DNA from: UPXZ01 sp964498765
Lineage (GTDB): Bacteria; Bacteroidota; Bacteroidia; Bacteroidales; Paludibacteraceae
NCBI GenBank assembly: GCA_964498765.1
Contig: CAZCIU010000006.1
Coordinates: forward strand, 10,183 to 74,182
Direction: 5' to 3'
DNA length: 64,000 nucleotides
In this document: piece by piece, positions 32,911-41,350 of the stretch
Position numbering within the stretch: position 1 is the first letter of the stretch
Layout of the letters: each line of letters opens with the position of its first letter
Translations under genes and position numbers: made by a program
The notes under the pieces: generated by a model
The model's input: only the letters and a program-made list of their open reading frames with translations
The model's database searches: none
What the model was told of the DNA's origin: nothing

Positions 32911-35895
32911 TTAAATATCAAGATTTACCCCAAAAATAAAGGAGCGGGTTTGAGGATACGTTCCATAATCTATTCCTTGTACATTTCCGGAATTTCCCCA
33001 TTGATTGACCTCCGGATCAAAACCAAGATATTTTGTAAATGTAAATAGATTGGAAACTGTAGCATAAGGCTGAAGTTTGCTGATGCCTATTTTTCTAAGC
33101 AAATTAGAACTGAAATCATACGAAAGCGTTACATCTTTGATGCGCAAATAGCTTCCATCCTCCACGAAATAAGAAGAGATCTTCATGTCGTAACCGGCTT
33201 TTGGAATTGTTGTAATCATGCCCGGTCTTCTCCATCGATCCACAATTCTTTTAGATTGATTCTTGGCATCGTACATTCCTTCTGATTCAATTCTTGATAC
33301 ATTTAATATATCATTACCATAAGTTCCTTGAAGAAGAATACTAAGATTTACATTTTTATATGAAAATGTATTGGTCATACCAAATGTGAAATCTGGATTT
33401 GGATCGCCAATGTAGCCTCTGTCTGAAGCATTGATAAATCCATCATTGTTTTTATCGACATACAATAACTCACCAGTTTCCGGATCTACGCCTTCCTGGT
33501 CATATCCCCAAAATCCTCCTAAAGGTCTTCCAGGCATATTTTTTACTGCAAAATCAGATAAAATATCTGTAACTCTGGCATCGTAATATACTTGTTTGAA
33601 ATCAAGTTTTACGAGCATATTTTTATTGTGTGAAATGTTGAAATCGGTGTTCCATTTGAAATCGCCAACCAAGTTTCTCGAACTTAAACTCAGCTCAATT
33701 CCTTTATTGGTCATTTCGCCTTCATTTCGTTGAATGGATGAAACAGCTGCTGAACCTGCAGGTAATGTAACCCACATAAGCATATTTTTGGTACGCTTGA
33801 AATAATAATCAATGTTCATTGTCAATCTGCTATTGAACATCGTTGCATCCAGTCCGAAATTGCTTTGAGTTGTTGTTTCCCAAGTCAAATCAGAAGAACT
33901 TAAACTTACCTGAGTGTATGTTGGTATAGCATCGCCTTGTCCGGGTTTCCACCATTCTATGCGACTAAAATCATATCTTTCCAGGTAAGCATAATCGCCC
34001 AAACCGTCTTGATTACCGGTTTGTCCCCATCCGGCACGAAGTTTTAAGTCATTTAGCCAGCTAAGTTCCGACATGAATTCTTCGGATGACATTCTCCATG
34101 CCGCCGAAAATGATGGAAATACTCCCCATCTGTTTGCCGGCGATAATTTACTGGAACCGTCGGCACGAACATTCATCGATACAAGATATTTGCTATCATA
34201 ATTGTACGAAAGTCGTCCGAGGTATGACATTATAGCCCATTGCGAAGCAGAAGTGCCGTTTCCGGGACTTATTTTATTGGCAGCATTAAGCGTTTTGATT
34301 AGATCATTGGCAAAGTGTGATGCAAACTGATAGCTTTGTGACCAATTGGAAACAGTGTAAGAAGTTCCGGCCATTGCTTCAAAGTTATGCAATTTTACAT
34401 TTTTATTGAATGTCAGGTAATTATCCAGCATTATTACACGGCTAAATGAGCGATTGTCCTGCGCCTCACCAAACTGACCACGTCCATAGCTTGTTGCAAT
34501 CGGGTCCAGAAAAGAAGTGTAATTCCAATAGTTGATATCTGCTGTAACCGAAGAGCTAAGTTTCAATTCCGGAATAAAGGTAATTACGCTTTTTGCGGTA
34601 GAAAGCAATCGGTGGCTGTCATTTTTATTGTCTTTGGTACGAGCCAGGTTTTCGAGCGGATGTGTGATGTTACTTACTCCGAAAAATTTATTGTAATAAT
34701 GTTTTGGATTGTCTGCATCCCAAATTGTAGCGTAAGTAGGAGTGTTTATTACAGATAAAATTACCCCTCCGCGGTTTGCTCCTGTTCCAGAAATGATATC
34801 ACCTTTAGAAATATTATTAGAATAAGAAATATTTCCACTCATAGTGAGCCATTTGTACATTTCAGATTCTATGGAAGTACGGAAATTATAACGTTTAAAG
34901 GAAGTGGTATATATTATCCCTTTTTCATCTGTATAGCCGCCTGAAAGAAAATAATTTACTTTTCCTGAAGCTCCGGAAGCAGATAATTGGTAGTTTTGTT
35001 TTATTCCGGTTGAAAAAGTTTCGTCGAACCAATTTGTTTTATCAACTAAGCCATCCGGCAAAACTACAGAAGATTTCAAATCGCTGAGGTATTCTTTATA
35101 TTCAGCCAGATTGAGCGATTCCATTCTGCGACTGATATTTGTTACTCCACCATAAGCGCTAAATGAGATTGCTGTACGGTCTTTTCGGGCAGTCGCTTTG
35201 GTAGTAATCATTACTACTCCATTTGCTCCACGTGATCCGTAAATAGCAGCGGAAGAAGCATCTTTCATTATCTGCATACTTTCAATGTCGTTTGCAGAAA
35301 GAAAATCGATGTTGTTCATCGGGACTCCATCCACAACATAAAGCGGATCGTTACTTGCGTTCATGGAAGTTGTACCTCTTACTCGGATTACCATGCCGGC
35401 TCCCGGGCGACCGTTAGGTTGGATAACTTGAACGCCGGCAGCTTTTCCTTGGATAGCTTGCGCAGCTGAAGTGATAGGTCGCATGTTGAGATCTTCAGTA
35501 GAAACTGTTGACACTGCAGTAGTTACGTCTTTTCTTTTTACGGAACCGTAGCCGATTACCACAACTTCCTCAAGTCCTTTTGCTTCTTCAGCCATAGTGA
35601 CATTCAGTAAAGTTTCAGCACCCAGGATTTTTTCCTGTGGCACCATCCCTACATAAGAAAAGACCAGTACATCGCCTTGATTGGCAGAAATACTGTAATC
35701 ACCATCAAGATTGGTTACAACGCCAGAAGTAGTTCCTTTAAGGACCACACTTACGCCTATCAAGGCTTCACCAGTGGTGTCGGTAACCTTACCGTGATAG
35801 TTGTTTGCGTTTTGTGCCAATGCGGATGAAAAGCCGGTGGTGTACATTAGCAGCAAAACCACAATCGAAAAGATTTTCATTATTTGTGTTCTCAT
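32911..35895 (-). CDS. SusC/RagA-family TonB-dependent outer-membrane transporter
   Basis: The 994-residue protein has a signal peptide (about 1-27, ending SSALAQ) and a carboxypeptidase D-like domain (about 30-110, GKVTDTTGEALIGVSVVLKG). A TonB-box/plug region follows (EEVVVIGYGSVKRKDVTTAV to DPLYVVDGVPM), then a 22-strand-type barrel ending in SFIFGVNLDI. The start is ATG 35895; an internal ATG 15 bp later is also possible. It imports oligosaccharides across the outer membrane with energy from TonB and pairs with SusD. It is the first gene of the PUL operon, with a -7 box about 170 bp upstream. Confidence 0.97.
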   Translation of the reverse strand: MRTQIMKIFSIVVLLLMYTTGFSSALAQNANNYHGKVTDTTGEALIGVSVVLKGTTSGVVTNLDGDYSISANQGDVLVFSYVGMVPQEKILGAETLLNVTMAEEAKGLEEVVVIGYGSVKRKDVTTAVSTVSTEDLNMRPITSAAQAIQGKAAGVQVIQPNGRPGAGMVIRVRGTTSMNASNDPLYVVDGVPMNNIDFLSANDIESMQIMKDASSAAIYGSRGANGVVMITTKATARKDRTAISFSAYGGVTNISRRMESLNLAEYKEYLSDLKSSVVLPDGLVDKTNWFDETFSTGIKQNYQLSASGASGKVNYFLSGGYTDEKGIIYTTSFKRYNFRTSIESEMYKWLTMSGNISYSNNISKGDIISGTGANRGGVILSVINTPTYATIWDADNPKHYYNKFFGVSNITHPLENLARTKDNKNDSHRLLSTAKSVITFIPELKLSSSVTADINYWNYTSFLDPIATSYGRGQFGEAQDNRSFSRVIMLDNYLTFNKNVKLHNFEAMAGTSYTVSNWSQSYQFASHFANDLIKTLNAANKISPGNGTSASQWAIMSYLGRLSYNYDSKYLVSMNVRADGSSKLSPANRWGVFPSFSAAWRMSSEEFMSELSWLNDLKLRAGWGQTGNQDGLGDYAYLERYDFSRIEWWKPGQGDAIPTYTQVSLSSSDLTWETTTQSNFGLDATMFNSRLTMNIDYYFKRTKNMLMWVTLPAGSAAVSSIQRNEGEMTNKGIELSLSSRNLVGDFKWNTDFNISHNKNMLVKLDFKQVYYDARVTDILSDFAVKNMPGRPLGGFWGYDQEGVDPETGELLYVDKNNDGFINASDRGYIGDPNPDFTFGMTNTFSYKNVNLSILLQGTYGNDILNVSRIESEGMYDAKNQSKRIVDRWRRPGMITTIPKAGYDMKISSYFVEDGSYLRIKDVTLSYDFSSNLLRKIGISKLQPYATVSNLFTFTKYLGFDPEVNQWGNSGNVQGIDYGTYPQTRSFIFGVNLDI

Positions 35896-36213
35896 GTGTA
35901 TATAAATTGATTAGAATATTTCCAATTCAGCAAAGAAATAAATTCCTATTTTCAGAAAGAATCAATTCAAAAAGAAACTCAAAATTCGCATTTAATAATA
36001 CGATTTTAAGCGCATGGTCAGGTCAATTAAAAAAAGATGTGATTAGATCCAAGGGAAGTAGTACAAATATACAAAAAATAAACTCGTATTTTCTGAAAAG
36101 AAAAAATAGGGCTATTTTGAAAGTGTGAACATGCTGATATTCAGTAAAATGATGTTTGAAATAGGGAAAGAAAAATGCTGATTTTTGAGAGAAAAAGGAA
36201 TAATAATTGCAAT
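35896..36213. other. Leader and promoter region of the PUL operon
   Basis: This 318-bp AT-rich gap lies between the regulator stop and susC. It holds a minus-strand -7 box at 36064-36071, implying a susC leader of about 160 nt. I see no ORF or strong hairpin in it. Long susC leaders are common in PULs. Confidence 0.5.
36064..36071 (-). promoter_or_regulatory. Candidate -7 box for the susC operon
   Basis: Reads TATATTTG on the minus strand and fits TAnnTTTG. The -33 position is weak (TTTTC only), as expected for a regulator-dependent promoter. Confidence 0.5.
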
Positions 36214-37869
36214 TTATTTGGTGATTGTTCCGATTTTTTTTACCAAATCTTCAAAATCGTTCCTAGAAACTTTCGATTTGTTTTTGATACTTGCTCTGTA
36301 GTTATAAATTGTTTTGGCAGAGTAGTGGAGTAGTTCAGCGATTTTGGCGCTATTGTCAATTCCAAGTCTAATCAATGCAAAAATTCGTAATTCGGTATTA
36401 AGCAATTCGTCTCGTTTAAGTACTATTTTAGCATCATCTACTAGTAAATCGTTGAATTCATTTACAAAATCAGGATATAAGCGGAGAAATGATTGATCAA
36501 AGTTTTTATAAAATTCTTTCAACTCAATTTCCATAAATTCGGTCGATTTAGCATCCTCAATTACTTCTTTTTGATGTCCACTTGTCAATTTGTTTCTCAC
36601 ACTTTTACGGTAAGTATCCATTTTGTCAATGTATAATGAACATAAGGATAGAAAATGACCTATATAAACTTCCTTAACTTGATTGGATTCAGAGAGTTCG
36701 GCATTGGTGTTTTTGATAGCATCATTGATATTATTCAATTCCTGATTTAGTCGATTTAATTCATTGTTTGCTTTCAAAGTTCGTAAATTTGCTTTGGAGA
36801 TTCGTCTGTTTTGCAGATAAATTCCAACTAATGAAAGTAGTAATAAAAGACTTAAAAGACTGATGAAGAATAATAATTTACGGAGTTGCTTGTCTTTTTG
36901 TGCTTTGTCCGTTAAAAAAGCATTGTTGATAATGGCTTGTACTTCAGCTATTTGTGTGTAACGAAGACGCGCGTTGAAATACTTTGAATTATTTACAGAA
37001 TAGTTAATGTATTTGTGTGCCCGCTGCACATCGCCTTCCATAAACATAAGGTTGGCAAGTTCCCAGGATGATGCATTATCTGTAATTCCAAGCCTTAAAT
37101 CGGTAATTGACGACTTTAGCAGCCACTTTTTCTCTGAAAGAATATCACCACTCGCTTTATATGTCGATGAACGATGGAAACTGATGAGAGCATATTCCTG
37201 ACTATTTTCATTAACTTTTTGCAATCTTTGGTCATTGATTTTCAGTGCCATCTCATAGTCACGTTGATACCGATAATCGGATTCCAGAATCTCCAAATAA
37301 CGATCATTATCCTTTGGTAAATTGGATTTCAGCAAATCTTTGAATTTGTTTGCTACATCTCGGTATTGATTGCTTAATTCAGCATCTTTGCTGTAAAACG
37401 ACATTTCGCCATACGTGTGCTCCATGCAAACATAGTTGAAAATCAAGAGATCATTTGGCAACTCTGTTTCCACAATTTCATCAAGGATATCCACCGATTC
37501 TTTATAAAGTCCAATTGAAGCAAGAAGATAAGCTAATCTTAATTTTGAATCATTAAGCCGATTTTTGTCACCCATTTCTTTTGCGATTCCGATATTCTTT
37601 TTCAAAAAAGAAATAGCTAAATCCGAAATGAAAGGGCGATATTCCTGGTATATCTGAAAATTAATATCGTATTTTTTCTCCAGTGAAGTTGCGTTGGCAG
37701 CCTCTTTTTCTAAAGTTTCAATTCGCGATTGACGATGATTAATCTGGATGCTGTAGTTCAATAACAATTCATCGTAAACCCGCATTAGCGAATCGGTCTC
37801 TTTATCCGTTGCTGAAGCGGAAATATTTATTGATTGAACGAATAAAAAAAGTAACCAGATTTTTTTCAT
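36214..37869 (-). CDS. Membrane-spanning TPR/LuxR-like HTH regulator of the PUL (DUF6377-type)
   Basis: The 551-residue protein has a signal peptide (1-20) and a periplasmic helical TPR-like region (about 45-320). One transmembrane helix follows (331-352, LLFFISLLSLLLLLSLVGIYL), then a coiled coil (355-398). The cytoplasmic C-terminal part holds a LuxR-like helix-turn-helix (about 495-545, ELRIFALIRLGIDNSAKIAELL then KTIYNYRASIKNKSK). No histidine kinase or receiver motif is present, so sensing and DNA binding are in one chain. The domain set matches DUF6377 regulators. It lies upstream of and in the same direction as the susC operon, with its own -7 box, and probably detects the PUL glycan in the periplasm. 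Confidence 0.85.
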   Translation of the reverse strand: MKKIWLLFLFVQSINISASATDKETDSLMRVYDELLLNYSIQINHRQSRIETLEKEAANATSLEKKYDINFQIYQEYRPFISDLAISFLKKNIGIAKEMGDKNRLNDSKLRLAYLLASIGLYKESVDILDEIVETELPNDLLIFNYVCMEHTYGEMSFYSKDAELSNQYRDVANKFKDLLKSNLPKDNDRYLEILESDYRYQRDYEMALKINDQRLQKVNENSQEYALISFHRSSTYKASGDILSEKKWLLKSSITDLRLGITDNASSWELANLMFMEGDVQRAHKYINYSVNNSKYFNARLRYTQIAEVQAIINNAFLTDKAQKDKQLRKLLFFISLLSLLLLLSLVGIYLQNRRISKANLRTLKANNELNRLNQELNNINDAIKNTNAELSESNQVKEVYIGHFLSLCSLYIDKMDTYRKSVRNKLTSGHQKEVIEDAKSTEFMEIELKEFYKNFDQSFLRLYPDFVNEFNDLLVDDAKIVLKRDELLNTELRIFALIRLGIDNSAKIAELLHYSAKTIYNYRASIKNKSKVSRNDFEDLVKKIGTITK

Positions 37870-37897
37870 TAGAATTGAGTTGAGAATTGCTCTGCAA

Positions 37898-37905
37898 CAA
37901 AATTA
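37898..37905 (-). promoter_or_regulatory. Candidate -7 box for the PUL regulator gene
   Basis: Reads TAATTTTG on the minus strand, 28 bp before the start codon. Confidence 0.5.
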
Positions 37906-37958
37906 TAAAATAATTGTGGAAATGAATAATAAATCGCAATCATTATTTTATTTGTAAA

Positions 37959-37982
37959 ATAGTAAAAATCTATATCGATATA
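37959..37982 (+). promoter_or_regulatory. Possible OxyR-like half-site and palindrome before katA
   Basis: ATAG-N7-CTAT (37959-37973) matches half of the E. coli OxyR consensus and overlaps TATATCGATATA (37971-37982). It ends 34 bp upstream of the -7 box, where an activator would bind. The second OxyR half-site is poor and the region is AT-rich, so chance is not excluded. Confidence 0.3.
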
Positions 37983-38016
37983 ATTATTATCAGTTATATT
38001 TATAGGTTTGATGAAT

Positions 38017-38024
38017 TATCTTTG
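38017..38024 (+). promoter_or_regulatory. Candidate -7 box for the catalase gene
   Basis: TATCTTTG, identical to the comM -7 box. It is 168 bp before the start codon, so the leader would be about 160 nt. No -33 TTTG at the normal distance. Confidence 0.5.
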
Positions 38025-38192
38025 TAGGGAAATAAAAAATATCAATAAAAACATTTAATAAAGATAAATGTAGAAGTTTTTTAATTCTCAATTTGTTTAA
38101 ATTAGAAGTTTAAATCAAATTTTTTATTTTTCAAAAGAAATCTAGCTTAACTCTTTATAAAAACTAATCATTTAACACAAAAATTTAAGACA

Positions 38193-39680
38193 ATGGAAAG
38201 TAAAAAAAGCAATGAAAATCAAAAGCCGATGACCACCGCAGCAGGTGCTCCTGTAGCTAACAATCAAGATTCGATGACAGCCGGAAAGCGCGGGCCAATG
38301 GTGCTTCAGGATGTATGGTTTCTTGAAAAAATGGCTCATTTTGACAGAGAAGTAATTCCGGAAAGACGTATGCACGCCAAGGGTTCGGGTGCGTTCGGGA
38401 CTTTTACGGTAACACATGACATTTCGCAATACACGAAAGCAAAGATTTTTTCTCAAGTTGGTAAAAAAACGGATATGTTTGTTCGTTTTTCAACTGTAGC
38501 TGGAGAACGTGGAGCTGCTGATGCTGAGCGCGATATTCGTGGTTTTGCAATGAAGTTCTACACCGAAGACGGCAACTGGGATTTGGTAGGAAATAATACG
38601 CCGGTTTTCTTTTTCCGCGATCCGCTGAAATTCCCGGATTTGAACCACGCCGTAAAACGTGATCCACGTACCAATATGCGCAGTCCAAACAACAACTGGG
38701 ATTTCTGGTCAAATCTGCCTGAAGCTTTGCATCAGGTGACTATAACTATGAGCGACCGAGGTATTCCATTGAGTTATAGAAATATGCACGGTTTTGGAAG
38801 CCATACATTTAGCTTTATCAATGCAGCTAATGAGCGTGTTTGGGTGAAATTTCACTTTGTAAATCAGCAGGGAATAAAGAATTTGACTGACGCAGAAGCA
38901 GCCGAACTGGTTGGAAATGACCGCGAAAGCCATCAACGCGATCTGTATGAGGCAATCGAAAGAGGCGATTTCCCAAAATGGAAAATGTTTGTTCAGATCA
39001 TGACTGAAGAACAAGCTGAAAATATGCCTTACAATCCGTTTGACTTGACAAAAGTATGGTACAAAGGCGAATATCCGCTTATTCCGGTTGGAGAATTTGA
39101 ACTGAACAGAAATCCGGAAAATTATTTTGCAGATGTTGAGCAAGCTGCTTTTAATCCGGCTAACGTAGTTCCGGGAATTAGTTTTTCACCGGACAGAATG
39201 TTGCAAGGCCGTTTGTTCTCTTATGGCGACGCACAGCGTTATCGTTTGGGTGTAAATCACCATCAAATTCCTGTAAATCAGCCAAAAGGTGCTATGGGAA
39301 CAGTAAATTCCTATCATCGCGACGGACAAATGCGAGTGGACGGGAATCAAGGTTCAACACTTCATTACGAGCCAAACAGCTATGGCGTATGGCGTGAAAA
39401 TCCGGAACATAAAGAACCAATTGAGAAAGGTGGTGATGTACAACGCTGGGATTTCCGTGAAGACGATGACCTTTACTACGAGCAACCAGGAAAATTATTC
39501 CGTTTGATGTCACCTGAGCAACAGCAAGTTTTATTTGAAAATACAGCTCGAAATATGAACGGAGTAGAAGAATTTATCAAAATTCGCCACATTGGAAACT
39601 GCTACAAAGCCGATCCGGCCTATGGTAGAGGTGTGGCTGATGCTTGTGGAATTTCGTATGAAAAAGCCGGAATTAATTAA
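38193..39680 (+). CDS. katA: Monofunctional haem catalase
   Basis: The 495-residue clade-3-size catalase splits hydrogen peroxide to water and oxygen in the cytoplasm. It shows the catalytic His region VIPERRMHAKGSGAFGTF, FVRFSTVAGERGAADAERD, the Asn motif DLVGNNTPVFFFRDP and the haem-ligand Tyr motif RLFSYGDAQRYRLG. It also has the NADPH-binding-type region and the end motif KIRHIGNCYKADPAYGRGVADA. All expected catalytic segments are present. The gene is alone, with its own candidate promoter and a purine-rich terminator. Together with the peroxiredoxin at 22581 it points to an anaerobe or microaerophile that meets oxygen. Confidence 0.97.
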   Translation: MESKKSNENQKPMTTAAGAPVANNQDSMTAGKRGPMVLQDVWFLEKMAHFDREVIPERRMHAKGSGAFGTFTVTHDISQYTKAKIFSQVGKKTDMFVRFSTVAGERGAADAERDIRGFAMKFYTEDGNWDLVGNNTPVFFFRDPLKFPDLNHAVKRDPRTNMRSPNNNWDFWSNLPEALHQVTITMSDRGIPLSYRNMHGFGSHTFSFINAANERVWVKFHFVNQQGIKNLTDAEAAELVGNDRESHQRDLYEAIERGDFPKWKMFVQIMTEEQAENMPYNPFDLTKVWYKGEYPLIPVGEFELNRNPENYFADVEQAAFNPANVVPGISFSPDRMLQGRLFSYGDAQRYRLGVNHHQIPVNQPKGAMGTVNSYHRDGQMRVDGNQGSTLHYEPNSYGVWRENPEHKEPIEKGGDVQRWDFREDDDLYYEQPGKLFRLMSPEQQQVLFENTARNMNGVEEFIKIRHIGNCYKADPAYGRGVADACGISYEKAGIN

Positions 39681-39704
39681 AACATTCCATATAATTAAAA
39701 ACAG

Positions 39705-39740
39705 AAAAGAGAGAAAATCATTCGATTTTCTCTCTTTTTT
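39705..39740. terminator. Terminator after katA
   Basis: 14-bp stem AAAAGAGAGAAAAT/ATTTTCTCTCTTTT (39705-39718 and 39725-39738) followed by TT. It may also stop the convergent glutamate mutase transcript. Confidence 0.85.
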
Positions 39741-39800
39741 TAATGGTGTATATTGCTACTTTATAACTGCTATTACTCACTATAGGCCTCTCACGCTAAC

Positions 39801-39997
39801 TTATAATATGCGGTCTATTGGACTGCGCTCTTCATGGACAATGCTGGCATTTTCGATTAATGTTCTGAGAATTTCTTTCCCAAGCGGTGATTTTTCTATT
39901 TGAAGATAGTTTTTGATTGGTCTCAACCGTGAAGACATAGTAAACTTCAATGTGGAAATTTTCAGCCAAACGAGTTATATCTGACGCTTTTCTACTT
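39801..39997 (-). pseudogene. Out-of-frame C-terminal remainder of the P-loop/SAD-like gene (two frameshifts)
   Basis: Beyond the stop at 39998 the minus strand goes on coding in other frames. Frame B (codons from 40017 down to the TAG at 39895-39897) reads ESVWNESRKASDITRLAENF then HIEVYYVFTVETNQK, which looks like genuine protein. Frame C then reads YLQIEKSPLGKEILRTLIEN then ASIVHEERSPIDRIL and ends TAA at 39801-39803. Both steps are the same kind of shift, equivalent to one extra base each. The first must lie within about 40015-40021, at the ACCC run. The second lies between about 39898 and 39972, perhaps at the five-A run 39910-39914. Restored, the gene would code for about 380 residues. 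Real decay or sequencing error are both possible. Confidence 0.7.
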
Positions 39998-40942
39998 TCA
40001 TTCCAAACACTTTCGGGTTAAGAAATAACGGGTATTTCGATTTTCCAAATCATCGATATTATTGTCAACCACACCAATCAAGCAGTGTGATTTCGTTTTT
40101 GCGTCGTAGATAAATCGCTTAACTAGTGAAAAATTCTTGATTTCAGATGTGTTATTCACATGAAAACGCGACCCATCACAAGTCACTATTCTGTCTCCAA
40201 TCATTATATGATCTTCATCGTAATACGATATTGGCATGTTTTGAGCAATTTTCTCATCAATAAGCCTAGCCAATTTTTCCAAATCAATCTTCGGTTTTTT
40301 GTAAAATTTAATCACAAAGCCATTCCTAATATCGGAAAAGAAATATTCATCAACTTGGATATCAAAATACTCGTGAAGCACTTCGGTAGTAACTTCTTCG
40401 GCCGAATGCGCCATTTTACGAAACTTGAGCGATTCGTGTACAATTTTGTAAACGCTTTCGGGCTGAGGTCCAAAAATACTGGGTCGGGTAACGATGATTT
40501 CTTCACCAATTCCCACGATAATATCGGCATTCCTTCCCAAAGCAGGATATAATAAGTTGAAATGCTCGATGACCACTCGGCGATTTCGCTCCAACAACGA
40601 ATTCACATAATCTACAATTTCGAACATCTGCGTGAAAGCCATCTGAAAGCGGATATCAAGGTGAAACGTAGTGGCTTCATCTACTTCCATCATGGAGTTT
40701 CGCACCTGCAGCATCTTACGTGGATTCACAATATCGTCGTCGTTTGAGAGTTGTAATCCGGGAAACATCCCTTTTATCAAGGACGATTTTCCGGCACCAG
40801 CATCGCCGACAACACCGATTAGCTTGTCACTGTAATTCAAATGACGGTGTGAAATCTGCTCGCCGAGAAACATCAGTCGCTCCTTCCCGCGGGGCGCGAA
40901 ATATTGCGACGAAACCATGTATTCTTGAATGAAGTTGCGCAT
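39998..40942 (-). CDS. P-loop ATPase with tRNA-synthetase SAD-like domain, frameshift-truncated
   Basis: The 314-residue open frame starts MRNFIQEYMVSSQYFAPRGK. It has a Walker A motif GVVGDAGAGKSSLIKG (about residues 42-57) and a kinase-like domain to about 170. A C-terminal region (about 225-314) reads RIVTCDGSRFHVNNTSEIKN, recalling the CGGTHVxNTGEIG motif of the alanyl-tRNA synthetase second additional (SAD) domain, though the Cys-His spacing differs. It lies at the end of the glutamate mutase operon, 19 bp after DUF4387. Such P-loop/SAD-like proteins are known to me only as neighbours of amino-acid fermentation genes, with no assigned role. The frame stops early; coding sequence continues out of frame to 39801. 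Confidence 0.65.
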   Translation of the reverse strand: MRNFIQEYMVSSQYFAPRGKERLMFLGEQISHRHLNYSDKLIGVVGDAGAGKSSLIKGMFPGLQLSNDDDIVNPRKMLQVRNSMMEVDEATTFHLDIRFQMAFTQMFEIVDYVNSLLERNRRVVIEHFNLLYPALGRNADIIVGIGEEIIVTRPSIFGPQPESVYKIVHESLKFRKMAHSAEEVTTEVLHEYFDIQVDEYFFSDIRNGFVIKFYKKPKIDLEKLARLIDEKIAQNMPISYYDEDHIMIGDRIVTCDGSRFHVNNTSEIKNFSLVKRFIYDAKTKSHCLIGVVDNNIDDLENRNTRYFLTRKCLE

Positions 40943-40961
40943 ATCAATTTACGATTGAGTG

Positions 40962-41279
40962 TTACAATTCAAAGGTCAATTTCATCAACGGCGCATGTTG
41001 TTGAGCACCGTACACATCAGTTTCGCCCAAAGCTCCCGAAGGAATAGGGCGCACGATGGTGGTTTTTATCGCTTTTGCGGGGTCAAAATGTACCACTCCG
41101 ATAATGTCAGACACGGGAATTTGATACAGTTCGGCAAACATTTTTTCGTTAAATACTTTTGCTGCTTTCACACGCTCGTACATTTCAAAGTCCTTGAAAA
41201 TAACGTCAAACGTTAATTCGTAGGGACCCGAATTTTTGCTTCTGATGACGGAAGCTACGTCGGTTAGATTGTATTTCAT
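40962..41279 (-). CDS. DUF4387-family protein, partner of the AtuA-like protein
   Basis: The start at ATG 41279 gives 105 residues (MKYNLTDVASVIRSKNSGPY); the earlier in-frame ATG at 41306 lies in AT-rich spacer and is rejected. The sequence is a single DUF4387 domain, with IRSKNSGPYELTFDVIF near the start and RPIPSGALGETDVYGAQQH near the end. DUF4387 and AtuA (DUF1446) are typically adjacent or fused, so the two probably form one enzyme. No catalytic residues are established. In this operon they follow methylaspartate ammonia-lyase, so a role after mesaconate formation is possible. Confidence 0.8.
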   Translation of the reverse strand: MKYNLTDVASVIRSKNSGPYELTFDVIFKDFEMYERVKAAKVFNEKMFAELYQIPVSDIIGVVHFDPAKAIKTTIVRPIPSGALGETDVYGAQQHAPLMKLTFEL

Positions 41280-41350
41280 TTTTTTATTTTTAGAATCAAG
41301 ATGCAAGAACCAAGAGCCAAGACTAAGTCTCGAAACTCAGAACTCTAAAC

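Larger units (their letters stand above)
37870..38192. other. Divergent promoter region between PUL regulator and catalase gene
   Basis: This very AT-rich gap of 323 bp carries a minus-strand -7 box (37898-37905) and a plus-strand -7 box (38017-38024). It also holds a perfect palindrome TATATCGATATA (37971-37982) and an ATAG-N7-CTAT element (37959-37973). No ORF is visible. Confidence 0.6.

Noticed and set aside
36214..37869. Hybrid two-component system
   Set aside because: No HisKA, HATPase or receiver motif is present; only TPR, membrane helix, coiled coil and HTH.
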